Source: Bradyrhizobium arachidis (GTDB lineage Bacteria; Pseudomonadota; Alphaproteobacteria; Rhizobiales; Xanthobacteraceae). Taken from it: DNA of 64,000 nucleotides. Location of the stretch: assembly GCF_015291705.1 (NCBI RefSeq), contig NZ_CP030050.1, positions 8,680,001 to 8,744,000 on the forward strand, read 5' to 3'. The translations under genes and the position numbers were made by a program. Positions 56,285 to 64,000 of the stretch are shown here, in pieces. Within the stretch, counting starts at the first letter, position 1; every line of letters begins with the position of its first letter. The notes beneath the pieces were generated by a model that saw only the letters and a list, made by a program, of their open reading frames with translations, was not told the DNA's origin and ran no database searches.

Positions 56285-56560
56285 TCAGTCGGGGCTGACT
56301 TTGCGGGCTACCGATATCCCATGGTCCTTTGTGATCACACCAGCCGCGTAGTTCTTGAAGAAGGCGAGGACGTAGAGTCGTATCGCAGAAGACAGATTTG
56401 CGTGCTGCCGGTTGTGGTCGATCTCACTAACCAGATCCGAAAGCGACATGTTGCGCTGGCCGGAAATCTCTTTCGTGGCCGTCCAGAATGCCTCTTCCAG
56501 GCTGACGCTGGTCTTGTGGTCGCCGACCATGATGGATCGTTTCACGACGGACGATTTCAT
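56285..56560 (-). CDS. ribbon-helix-helix DNA-binding domain protein (RHH_4 type)
   Basis: 91 residues from ATG 56560. SVVKRSIMVGDHKTSVSLEEAFWTATKEIS, then SLSDLVSEIDHNRQHANLSSAIRLYVLAFFKNY follow the RHH_4 pattern, in which the beta strand (KTSVSLEE) and two helices bind DNA as a dimer. Such small proteins usually act as repressors. Longer frames to 56893 look spurious. Its ATG overlaps that of a possible opposite gene. Confidence 0.75.
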   Translation of the reverse strand: MKSSVVKRSIMVGDHKTSVSLEEAFWTATKEISGQRNMSLSDLVSEIDHNRQHANLSSAIRLYVLAFFKNYAAGVITKDHGISVARKVSPD

Positions 56561-56789
56561 GGCTATTCCTGGCGCTCGATGGCAAGCACGCACCAGCGTA
56601 CCGGCAATGGGCAGCCAAGCGAGCGGTGCTCTCGGAGTAGCCCAGAAGCGCCGTCGGTACTTGACGGAAGAGGCGTCGCCGGAGTCCGATCGGCTATGCA
56701 CTCTTGTTGCGGGTCTGTTTCTAAGTTGGCTCGCCTTCATGATGCCAGTGTTGATCGCAAGTGCTGTGTATCGAGCATCGCTGGGTTGA
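56559..56789 (+). CDS. possible small membrane protein
   Basis: 76 residues, divergent from the RHH gene with overlapping start codons (CATG at 56558-56561). A hydrophobic segment lies at about residues 48-70 (LVAGLFLSWLAFMMPVLIAS). No ribosome-binding site independent of the other gene and no family; it may be a chance frame. Confidence 0.3.
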   Translation: MAIPGARWQARTSVPAMGSQASGALGVAQKRRRYLTEEASPESDRLCTLVAGLFLSWLAFMMPVLIASAVYRASLG

Positions 56790-56893
56790 TCGGATGAACA
56801 AAGCTCTCGGCGAGTTGCCGTCGTTGTTCGCACGAGCCACTCTCCGTCGACATCGCGACCAGGGCAACTCGCAAACAATGACTTAGTGATCAA

Positions 56894-57408
56894 ACGGCCG
56901 AAGTTTGAGGAGTTCTCGCCGCGCGTTCAGCTTTGCGTGTTGTCCCCGCGTTCAGGCTGGATGCCGGTCGAAATGGAAGTCGGCTAACGCGGCGTATAGA
57001 AACGTAAAGCCGATTGAAACTGCACCAACGTGCTCACCGCGCGTTCGCCGTTCGGAGATAGACCGCCAGTAAATAATGGGTCCAAGGACCGGCGCGCACA
57101 GCAATCTAGCATAGCCTCAAACGAAAGCAGCGGCGGCTCCCGGCAACCTGGGTGCCGTGTCGCGCACACAGTCCCGAGCCGCAAGCGACGACGATGAGCT
57201 GGAGCGGCACTCACATCCTCCGGCTGGGGCTGCGACCGAACCAAGCCTGGTGATCGGGGATTGCTGCTTTACAGCCAAAATCCCTGCCCTCGCTGGTACA
57301 GTTGGGTGGGAACGACCAGCCAACTTCCGAAGCATTGATAAACCTAGCGATTTTCCGCCTACGAGTGCTCACTTTGTATGGAGCTTTTGTATTTTGTTCA
57401 ATAACGAC
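56894..57408. other. Intergenic region, no gene seen
   Basis: About 515 bases, AT-richer than the rest of the window. Short frames on both strands have no family likeness or ribosome-binding site. I see no RNA gene. Confidence 0.5.
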
Positions 57409-58430
57409 TTAGGGCGACAGGGTCGATTTCAGGGGCGCGGGAAAAGTATTGGCCTCGGTGAACCAAGAAAGTTGGACGCCGGGCGTTTTGATATTTGGGG
57501 AAGGCCGATAAGGACCGGAGCTATGCGGTGAGGTGATAAGAAGCAACCATTTAAGGTCAGCACACAAAAAGCCGTTTAACGTGTCATAGATCGACGTAGC
57601 CGGTACGTCGCGGAAGACCTGACAACGGTCTGCGAGGCCGTTTCCTTCGCCGTAGAAGAAGAACAGCCTTCGCGACCGAGTAAAATAGTAGGCCACCAGG
57701 TTCGTGCCCATGAAACCTGGTGAGACCTGAGCGACAGCAAAGCTCGCGTTTTCGTCGGTCGCTGTGAATGCAATTTTATCGGAAAGGGCTAAATTGTAGT
57801 CTGCTGGTCTTCCCTCCGGCCAATCAAAAAGCATGTCCGAGTAGGCCGAAAAGCGAAAACCGTTTTCGAAATTGCTAACAACCGTCACGAAGCCGCCCGC
57901 GGTCGAAACTAATCTGTCGGCGACAACATGTCTCATAATGGAAAACAAGTCGCTCGCGGGCGAACTTGGCATGTCATCAGCAAACACCACCGCGTTTATC
58001 GCGCGACCTTGCTCGGTTTTCGGCTTCTGCTTCAGTTCCCACGCGCGAAAGCTTCTATATGCAGAGTGATCGCCGATCCATTGCGTCTTGGAAAGGGTGC
58101 TGACCCGCTTTCCATCTGCCACCTTGATAAGCTTCGCCGGATGGGCGAACGCAATGAGATAATCGTTGCCGGTTAGTCGGCTCGAATTTCAAAGAATGTA
58201 ACGACCTCGGTAAAACCCGCACCCAATGGGTATCATTCAGTGAACTCCTTAAAGGCACGGCCAGCTGATACGGGAGAATTGGAAAAGGAGACGCTCAAAT
58301 CTCCCGGCAACAAGCACGACTTTATCACTCCGTTCTGAAACGGAAGCGGCTGGTCGCCTGGACCCGTAAGCAGCGTGTCAGACACAATGGACACGCGCGG
58401 TCCGGCAACTCGGCCAACAACAAGCGTCAA
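57409..58430 (-). pseudogene. Broken gene, proteasome-like (Ntn-type) N-terminus suspected
   Basis: Read from a TTG at 58430, the product starts TLVVGRVAGPRVSIVSDTLL, which recalls N-terminal nucleophile hydrolases, and continues to GRAFKEFTE, where TGA (58235-58233) interrupts it. The sense continues (YPLGAGFTEVVTFFEIRAD) to TAA at 58175-58173, then must shift frame into GNDYLIAFAHPAKLIKVADG and goes on for about 250 residues to the stop at 57409. One nonsense mutation and one frameshift show decay. Function is uncertain. Confidence 0.75.
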
Positions 58431-58484
58431 CGTCGTATCCTTATTCCCGCAGGCCTCCTTGGCAAGGAAGCCGACGTATGCTCC

Positions 58485-58967
58485 TCATCCTGTAGCCGTA
58501 CTCCGTGCCGCTCCAAACAGCCGCAGATCGTGTGGGTAGAGAGCGGCGTGTACTATTGTCAGGCGTGCAGCATCTTTGTGCGCAGGATTGATGATATAGT
58601 TTTGGCCGAACGGAATTATCGCAGACGGCACCTCAACTACCGCAGTCCTTGTTCCCTCAAACCAAGGTACCAGCAGGCCCCGAGTGATCTTCGCGTCGTT
58701 CTTCCAGCCTGTTGAGATTTTCTCAACGTCCGCAACGGAAACCGTCTCACGCGCAATATCGTCTGGTAAGTCAATTTCCAAGAGCTGATAGGTAGTGGGA
58801 AGGTCTTCGAAATCGATTTCGAGGTGAACCATCACCTCGAGCAATGCTGACGCGGGATGATCGGCCGCATACACCACGTGCCGTCCCTTCTCATGCCACC
58901 GGCCACTCGCCTTCAGCCCACCGAGGCCGGAGAGGTCAGCAAAGTTAGAGATGCGCCAGAGCCTCAC
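58485..58967 (-). CDS. RES-domain toxin of a type II toxin-antitoxin pair
   Basis: 160 residues, the normal RES size. It starts MRLWRISNF; conserved Arg, Tyr and Glu positions fall in GRWHEKGRHVVYAADHPASALLEVMVHLE, and NYIINPAHKDAARL closes the domain. RES toxins degrade NAD+ and stop growth. Its ATG overlaps the antitoxin stop by four bases, so the pair is coupled. Confidence 0.92.
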   Translation of the reverse strand: MRLWRISNFADLSGLGGLKASGRWHEKGRHVVYAADHPASALLEVMVHLEIDFEDLPTTYQLLEIDLPDDIARETVSVADVEKISTGWKNDAKITRGLLVPWFEGTRTAVVEVPSAIIPFGQNYIINPAHKDAARLTIVHAALYPHDLRLFGAARSTATG

Positions 58968-59638
58968 GGCAAAATTCCGTGATCAATCTGATGAAGCATA
59001 TCTTCCACAGCACGAGCGCCCGCTTCCGTGGACAGATAAGCTAAGGGCGTCTCACCGCCCAGTGAGCTCTTTGGTTTCCTAAGCCACCTGTGCGCCTTCT
59101 CAGCGTCACCAAACACTTTGGCGGCGAGCTTATCGACCCGTGCGAGCCGAACTGCTTTGTCTGTCTCTTCGACCGTAAGCACTTCATTTTTTTCAAATCG
59201 CCGAGCCAAAGTCCGCTTCGGAACAACGAAGCGCTGAATTTCCTCGTCGGAATAGTTGTAGAGGCATCGCAGGGCTGTCGGTGCGACTTGAAAGGTATGT
59301 CGGTCGACGACGAGGACATCAAAGAGCTCTGGTGCAGCGGCGTCGGGCCGAGCGGAGTGCCCTTCGAAACCTGGTGTTTCCGTTACAGTCGACAGTCCTG
59401 TAACTAAGTCGAAGTACCCCTTCACGGTTTCCACGGCGCCGCCAATCACCTTGACGTGCGTCTTGCCATGGAGACCCCATGTCACCTTGCGATTGGGCGT
59501 ATATTTCGTCTCTATGATCCGAAGTATGCCCTCGTGCGGCACTGAAGCCCGAGATTTGTCCTTGCGCTTCGACGCTTTCCCAATATCTGCCTCTCTATGT
59601 TTCATGCCAAGTGCCTCTAAATTCGTGCCAAGTGGCAT
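58964..59638 (-). CDS. Xre/MbcA/ParS-type antitoxin with N-terminal extension
   Basis: 224 residues, or 213 from Met12. The C-terminal part is the known antitoxin: helix-turn-helix-like region (SDEEIQRFVVPKRTLARRFEKNEVLTVEETDKAVRLARV) and the toxin-binding DUF2384 domain (KVFGDAEKAHRWLRKPKSSLGGETPLAYLSTEAGARAVEDML). The first 95 or so residues are basic, of unknown fold (TPNRKVTWGLHGKTHVKVIGG), and are absent from most relatives. It neutralises the RES toxin and represses the operon. Confidence 0.88.
   Translation of the reverse strand: MPLGTNLEALGMKHREADIGKASKRKDKSRASVPHEGILRIIETKYTPNRKVTWGLHGKTHVKVIGGAVETVKGYFDLVTGLSTVTETPGFEGHSARPDAAAPELFDVLVVDRHTFQVAPTALRCLYNYSDEEIQRFVVPKRTLARRFEKNEVLTVEETDKAVRLARVDKLAAKVFGDAEKAHRWLRKPKSSLGGETPLAYLSTEAGARAVEDMLHQIDHGILP
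59605..59638. promoter_or_regulatory. Possible antitoxin operator
   Basis: TGCCAAGTG occurs at 59605-59613 and 59627-59635, 22 bases (two helix turns) apart. The second is part of the palindrome TGCCAAGTGGCA (59627-59638) that includes the first ATG of the antitoxin gene. Confidence 0.5.
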
Positions 59639-59749
59639 TTAGGCTATATTCAGTGCTTTTTCAAGTGACCGATTGCCGAAACCCTTCCGTCAGGAACCGG
59701 AATATTGTATCTATTTCTCAGGAATTCGATACACAAACGGGGGCAAGAC

Positions 59750-60475
59750 GTGGGTAAATCATCAAAATTCATCAAGGCATTCGCCTATTTGAGGACTTCC
59801 TCCGCGGCTAACATCGGGGAGGACAAGGACAGCGGCCGTAGGCAACTCCAAGCCATCGAAGGTTTCGTCAAGCGCGCCGGGATCGAGCTTGTGGGCACCT
59901 ATCATGATGAAGCGGTGAAGGGTTCTGACCCCATCGACACCCGCCCGGGGTTCGCTGAGATGCTGGAGGCTCTCGAAGCAAACGGCACCAAGACGATCAT
60001 CGTCGAGACCGCCAACCGCTTCGCGCGCGACCTGATGGTTCAGGAGGTGGGCTTCGCAATGCTGAAGGCGCGAGGCATAGATTTGATTGCCGCTGACAGC
60101 CCAACATCATTTTTGGATGACACTCCGACCGCGCGTCTGATCAGGCAAGTCCTTGGCGCCATCTCCGAGTTCGAAAAAGCGATGCTCGTGGCGAAGCTCA
60201 AGGGCGCGCGGGATCGTAAGCGGCGCTCAGGCGTCAAGGTTGAGGGGCGAAAGTCGATAGGTGAGCAACGGCCGGAGACAGTAGCGCTTGCTCGCGGCTT
60301 GGCACGCGCAAGACCAAAGGGCGGTAAGAGGTCTCTCAGGGAAATCTCAGCGGCGCTCGCAGAGGCTGGGCACACCACAAAAATGGGCACGCCATATGCT
60401 CCCACCGCGATCAAGCTGATGCTCGCACGGGCCTCGGGACGTCTCACCAGCAGTGAGACCGATGGACACGGCTAA
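59750..60475 (+). CDS. small serine recombinase (resolvase/invertase type)
   Basis: 241 residues from GTG 59750. The catalytic serine is about residue 17 in AYLRTSSAAN; QLQAIEGFVKRAGIELVGTYHDE and VETANRFARDLMVQEVGFAMLKARGIDLI complete the catalytic domain, with the arginine pair in NRFARD. EFEKAMLVAKLKGARDRKR is the long helix E region. The C-terminal part (SLREISAALAEAGHTTKMGTPYAPTAIKLML) is a DNA-binding helix-turn-helix. It may mobilise or invert DNA of this island. No target site was identified. Confidence 0.9.
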   Translation: MGKSSKFIKAFAYLRTSSAANIGEDKDSGRRQLQAIEGFVKRAGIELVGTYHDEAVKGSDPIDTRPGFAEMLEALEANGTKTIIVETANRFARDLMVQEVGFAMLKARGIDLIAADSPTSFLDDTPTARLIRQVLGAISEFEKAMLVAKLKGARDRKRRSGVKVEGRKSIGEQRPETVALARGLARARPKGGKRSLREISAALAEAGHTTKMGTPYAPTAIKLMLARASGRLTSSETDGHG

Positions 60476-60768
60476 TGAAACCGTGTCTTTCTTCACACTC
60501 CTCGCAGTCGTTGCCTTCGCGTTGCGTTCTTCCGAATGCGGCATTCTGGTGCGTGTGACACGGCGAGCAAGCATCGCCGAAGAGACTGAGGCTCCCTAAA
60601 TGAGCCTCTCTGACGACACCGGATCCTAATTTGAACCGACCCACTCCGCCCGGTTCACATTACTCGGCTTCAAGGGGCAAAGCCGCCGCCCAGGTTATCG
60701 CAGCAAAGCCGCCACGGACTGGCCACAATTCTTCGCGCAAATCTGGAACGGTAAGATTTGAGTAGAAT

Positions 60769-61344
60769 ATGTCGTTCCTTGGTTCGTTGTATGGGCTGCT
60801 GTCTCGGATTGCTCGTCGGCCTGACGTCCGGAGCTTAGCTCTGCTTGCCACACTTGTCGTATTGCTTCAGCGAATGGCTACGACCCTCCAGCAATTGTTC
60901 GTCGACTACACAAGCTCCGGATGGTCGCATAGGCTCGTCTTCGCCGTCGAAGTGATTGCGGTGATCTACATCGTTCGACAAATCTGGACAATTTTACGGA
61001 GGCTTGTTCGGCCCCGGACAAGGGTCGTCCTGCTGGGAGTTGCTGCAAGGACCTCGTTCTATCTTACTATGCTGGCGATTGTTTGCTTCTTCATTTGGGG
61101 AGGCTGGGCGCTTTTCCTCGGCATTCTCTTCGGAGCCCCGGCGACAATCGCCCTAACCGTATTTCATGAGGAGCTGACTGCACCGGATCCGCTACCTCTC
61201 TTGGCTTGGGCCGAGGCACGCGAAGCAAAGAAAGAAGTCGAACGCCGCCTCACTCAATGGCGACCGAGCGCGTCCGAACGCGAAGAGCAAAATAGAAGGT
61301 ATGATGAAATTAGGATGCAGAATTATTCGCGTCCTCTGACGTGA
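60769..61344 (+). CDS. membrane protein of unknown function
   Basis: 191 residues with three to four hydrophobic segments (about residues 22-40, 52-72, 88-125) and a charged C-terminal helix (WAEAREAKKEVERRLTQW, then SASEREEQNRRYDEIR). No family is recognised. It converges with the Mrr-type gene, ending 14 bases from it. Confidence 0.65.
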   Translation: MSFLGSLYGLLSRIARRPDVRSLALLATLVVLLQRMATTLQQLFVDYTSSGWSHRLVFAVEVIAVIYIVRQIWTILRRLVRPRTRVVLLGVAARTSFYLTMLAIVCFFIWGGWALFLGILFGAPATIALTVFHEELTAPDPLPLLAWAEAREAKKEVERRLTQWRPSASEREEQNRRYDEIRMQNYSRPLT

Positions 61345-61358
61345 CGGGCAATGCAGGA

Positions 61359-62922
61359 TTAGCTCTCCGACTGTATTCTAAAGTTGTAGCCGTGCTTACC
61401 AAGCAGCGCCAAAAGATTGGATCCATCAATTAATGTGAGTGGTTTGTTCGCCGCCCATTCGTGCGCATCCCGTCCAAAGTGACTTGTGGTCACAAGGATG
61501 CCCCGGTTGGCGCCTTCGTTCAGCACGGTGCCGTAAAGCTCCCGTACAGCGGCTACGTCAACCGTGTTGGAGTAGCGCTTGGCTTGAACCACGAACTTCC
61601 CACCGTGCAGCGGGTCTGAATTGAAGATCACCGCGTCCACCCCTCGATCTCGGCTGGCTCTCGTAATCTTCACCTCTGCATTCTTGTCGGCATACTCCTT
61701 TGCCAATAGCTCGCGAATGAGGTGCTCGAAATCCTGCCAGTCCATGGCTGCGAGGTTCTGTCCTTGGGCCATGCCGTCGAGCACGTCTCTTCCGGCAACA
61801 AACCTCTCGTCCTCCTTATCGAGCCGAATGGCTGGCTCAATGGGCACCACCTCGGCGACGTTGTACACGTAGGCGCCCTTGAGGACCCGGAAGGCTTCTA
61901 AGGCATCCGCCCGCTGCAGGTTGAACTCGATGATGTCCTGCTTTCGAACCGCAAGAGCCGCCACAAACGCGTCCTTCAGCTTGCCCGAGGCCGGGTCGAA
62001 GAACCGTGACCAGCAGTTAACGGCAATCCTGTCTACATCGTCCTGAAGGTCGTTTCGGGCAACGTGATGAGCAATCTGTAGCGTAATGGCTGGCACATAG
62101 CGCCGAAGGACCGCCTCGGCGTCCCTCTTGGCCGGCGCGCGCTTGCTGTCTTGTCGCACCACCGAAGCGTCAGGCAGCGATGGCACGCATTGGTTCACTT
62201 GAAGCACTCGGTCTTGCTGATCGTAAAGCACTTCCCACGGATAGTCGTCGGGGATGGGCAAGGTGATGTTGCACAGCGCAAGCTCAAAGTGGCCGCGTAC
62301 ACCATCATTGCTTCGCCCGCGATAACGCTGGTTGACCGCTCGAATGGGCTGAGTAGCCCGCTGGCAGTCCCTTTCGTAGGTCTCCTTTGTTTGCTCGTAG
62401 TCTCGCAGGAGGGCAGTCTCAGCATCTCTCCACTTCAAACTCAGATCAGCGAGGTAAATCTCCATCAGATCGCGTGCTTCAAGCGCCGCCGCGTACTTCG
62501 CGTGGAAGGTGGTGTGTAGCTGCCGCGCTTGCGAGTTGAGCAAGGCCACACGATGGATTTCCGCTTCGTATGCCTTTGCCTGCAGTCGGTCCTCAGCAAA
62601 ACCGCGTATCCACTGTGCTCGGGAGAGCGGGTCGGTAGGCGCTTGCGGCGGCCACGTAGTCGTCCAGGAGAGCGAAGGCGCGGCGAAATGCGTCTGGGTT
62701 GGGTATGCCGACCACTCTGACGGGGTTCTCTGCGCGGTACGACTGGCCCCGCTCGTATTCCTGCTGGGCCACACGTTCGGCCCTCTTGCTGGCCAGAGCT
62801 TCTCGCTGGTCAGCGACGGCTTTCGAAGCAGCACCCAGACCTCTGAATAGCCCTTGAAGGACCAGAAAGGCCCCGTAGCCCACCACGAGCAGCACCGCAC
62901 CTGCGAGGATTAGATAGTTCAT
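61359..62922 (-). pseudogene. Membrane-anchored Mrr-type restriction endonuclease, split by a frameshift
   Basis: The N-terminus is read from ATG 62922 (GGGGGA before it): a membrane anchor (NYLILAGAVLLVVGYGAFLV) and a charged helix to LLDDYVAAASAY near 62630. The sense then continues in another frame (DPLSRAQWIRGFAEDRLQAK) to the stop at 61359. The middle part is coiled-coil-like; the C-terminus is an Mrr_cat domain (DWQDFEHLIRELLAKEYADK, DRGVDAVIFN, FVVQAKRYSNTVDVAAVREL). The catalytic D..QAK motif is intact. Frameshift at about 62625-62640 unless the sequence is in error. Confidence 0.8.
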
Positions 62923-63407
62923 TCCCCCGAGCTTCTCCCCAATAGCCGGAGGACCTCCGCCCGAGCATCGCCCTCCACCCGCTTCGTTATATTAACGCCA
63001 CATCCGGAACTTGCGACACTTTCGACCCGAAATCTAAGGTGACATACCGCCCCAAGACTTCTGGGAAGACCACCGCGGGCGTTTGGGCGAGCCGCCCCCA
63101 AGAAGCTGAAGGAGACACAAGCATCTCTTAAGTCACCGCTGGGCCGAATGGGCCTACTCCAGTCATAGGGCGACGTAGGGCCAACGGAGAGGACCTCCCG
63201 TACTGCGACATGAACAATAATGGTCCCAGTGTACCTATGTGTCTCCCGCGTTCGTCTCTCTCCTCCTCTCCCCTGTATCCTCTGTCTATTCTCCTATAAT
63301 TATTCTTCCTCCTCCCCCTCCATGTTGTCCCCTAAGTCTCCTTGGTGTCCTCTGTGTGCTCCCCTGTATCTTGTTATTAACTGTGTGGTGTGTGGCCTTC
63401 TTCAGGC
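62923..63407. other. Pyrimidine-rich intergenic tract
   Basis: About 485 bases with no convincing gene. From 63220 to 63415 the plus strand is almost all C and T with scattered G, for example CTCTCTCCTCCTCTCCCC. CTCCCCTGTATC occurs twice, at 63268-63279 and 63359-63370. It lies downstream of the polymerase-like gene on the minus strand, where it reads as a purine-rich tract. Confidence 0.75.
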
Positions 63408-64000
63408 TCAGGCCAGTTTTGTCTTCAATCTGGGGGTCGCCTTCTGCTGGTCTTGAAACCTCCTCCTCAGCCTCTCGGTGGCGATTTCGGCCTTTGAGAC
63501 TGGAACGATCAGGCTGTCGTGGACAACAAGACTTGGGGTTTGGTGTTCGCGCATCAAATTCAGCATGGTCGAGAACATCACCTCGCTCTCAAGCCACATC
63601 AGGTCGGCCCAGCTGTAAGTGCGGCCATTGAACGGCTCGCCCCAGCTCCTCAGCACAGGGTATTTCGTGAATACGGCCTTGGAGATGTCGGCGACCCGGT
63701 GTTCCCGCAGACTGGGATCATCTGCGAGCATGTCCTCCGGCCATCGCCTGATTGGCTTTGCGCTGCCGAACGTCCCGACGAACCACTGCTTCACCGCTCC
63801 TCGGTGCTCCACCCCAAGCCCCGGAAGTAGATAGGGATCCTCCGTGAGGTCCAGTTGGAGCCCATAGAGCGATAGGAAGATTGTGAGGTAGCTTCCGCTA
63901 ATGTCGATTTCTGCCACCGGCTCGCCATTTATCGTCATCTTCTGCCGACGTGTTGCGGACTGGGTTTGGTAATTTCCGGCGTGCTGGCTGTAGAGCCTGC
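63408..64000 (-). CDS. 3' part of a family A DNA polymerase-like gene (partial)
   Basis: The frame is open to the window edge, about 197 residues ending at 63408. From residue 21 it reads MTINGEPVAEIDISGSYLTI, which fits polymerase motif A with its aspartate; HRGAVKQWFVGTFG about 35 residues later fits motif B (R...K....G..FG); VVHDSLIVP near the end fits motif C. The order and rough distances suit a small family A polymerase palm. No known replication protein could be named. The N-terminal part is outside the window. Confidence 0.5.
   Translation of the reverse strand, partial: RLYSQHAGNYQTQSATRRQKMTINGEPVAEIDISGSYLTIFLSLYGLQLDLTEDPYLLPGLGVEHRGAVKQWFVGTFGSAKPIRRWPEDMLADDPSLREHRVADISKAVFTKYPVLRSWGEPFNGRTYSWADLMWLESEVMFSTMLNLMREHQTPSLVVHDSLIVPVSKAEIATERLRRRFQDQQKATPRLKTKLA

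Noticed and set aside
57157..57531. 124-codon plus-strand frame in the island
   Set aside because: It overlaps the end of the broken minus-strand gene, has no ribosome-binding site and no recognisable fold.
62919..63101. 60-codon frame overlapping the start of the Mrr-type gene
   Set aside because: No ribosome-binding site and arginine/glycine-rich composition; the overlap with ATG 62922 seems to be chance.

Overview
The window looks like the chromosome of a high-GC alphaproteobacterium, most probably Bradyrhizobium or a close relative in the Nitrobacteraceae. The reasons are a dense set of GC-rich housekeeping genes (rpoH, rpoD, dnaG, carA, carB, greA, trxB), an LsrB-type LysR regulator directly behind trxB, a DnaG primase without zinc-binding cysteines, and many intergenic palindromes of the kind seen throughout such genomes. 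Species assignment is inference, because no search could be run.

1-15.6 kb: a YbaK-like deacylase, a CBS-pair protein, tRNA-Glu(CTC), a small membrane protein and rluD with head-to-head overlapping start codons, heat-shock sigma factor rpoH, cell-wall enzymes (amidase, MltB-type transglycosylase), a membrane diguanylate cyclase, a 22-residue protein made only of Met, Ala and Lys, LysE exporters, a single-domain response regulator, an SDR oxidoreductase, an OmpA-like protein and the principal sigma factor rpoD. 15.9-34.7 kb: dnaG, a chlorite-dismutase-family protein, metabolic and membrane proteins, an LVIVD-repeat exported protein, an ArsR regulator in one operon with three SRPBCC/AHSA1 paralogues behind a clear promoter-operator, a hybrid histidine kinase, an acyl-CoA synthetase-MarR-SnoaL-membrane protein operon, epoxide hydrolase and YqeY. 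34.9-52.4 kb: carA and carB separated by about 4 kb that holds a cupin, Dps, a methyltransferase, an odd tRNA-like sequence and an ArsR/MFS pair with two operators; then greA, Lrp, trxB-lsrB, a probable structured small RNA, a DapA-family enzyme, two tandem 48-residue membrane proteins, an orphan ParA and an AEC transporter.

52.4-64 kb looks accessory. It starts with tenA and a frameshifted partial copy of the AEC transporter gene. It continues with a repeat-rich secreted protein carrying a polysaccharide-lyase-like domain, small orphan proteins, a broken gene, an RES/Xre toxin-antitoxin pair whose antitoxin has a long N-terminal extension, a serine recombinase, a membrane-anchored Mrr-type endonuclease gene split by a frameshift, a strongly strand-biased pyrimidine tract, and the 3' part of a gene whose product carries what look like family A polymerase motifs A, B and C. 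Base composition is visibly more AT-rich after about 56 kb. I read this part as a decaying mobile or defence island; this is inference from gene content.

At least seven families of intergenic palindromes lie between genes, mostly just behind stop codons. The best-supported regulatory findings are the ArsR promoter-operator at 24475-24511 (probably giving a leaderless mRNA), a 15-bp palindrome next to marR, and two 18-bp palindromes between the ArsR and MFS genes.
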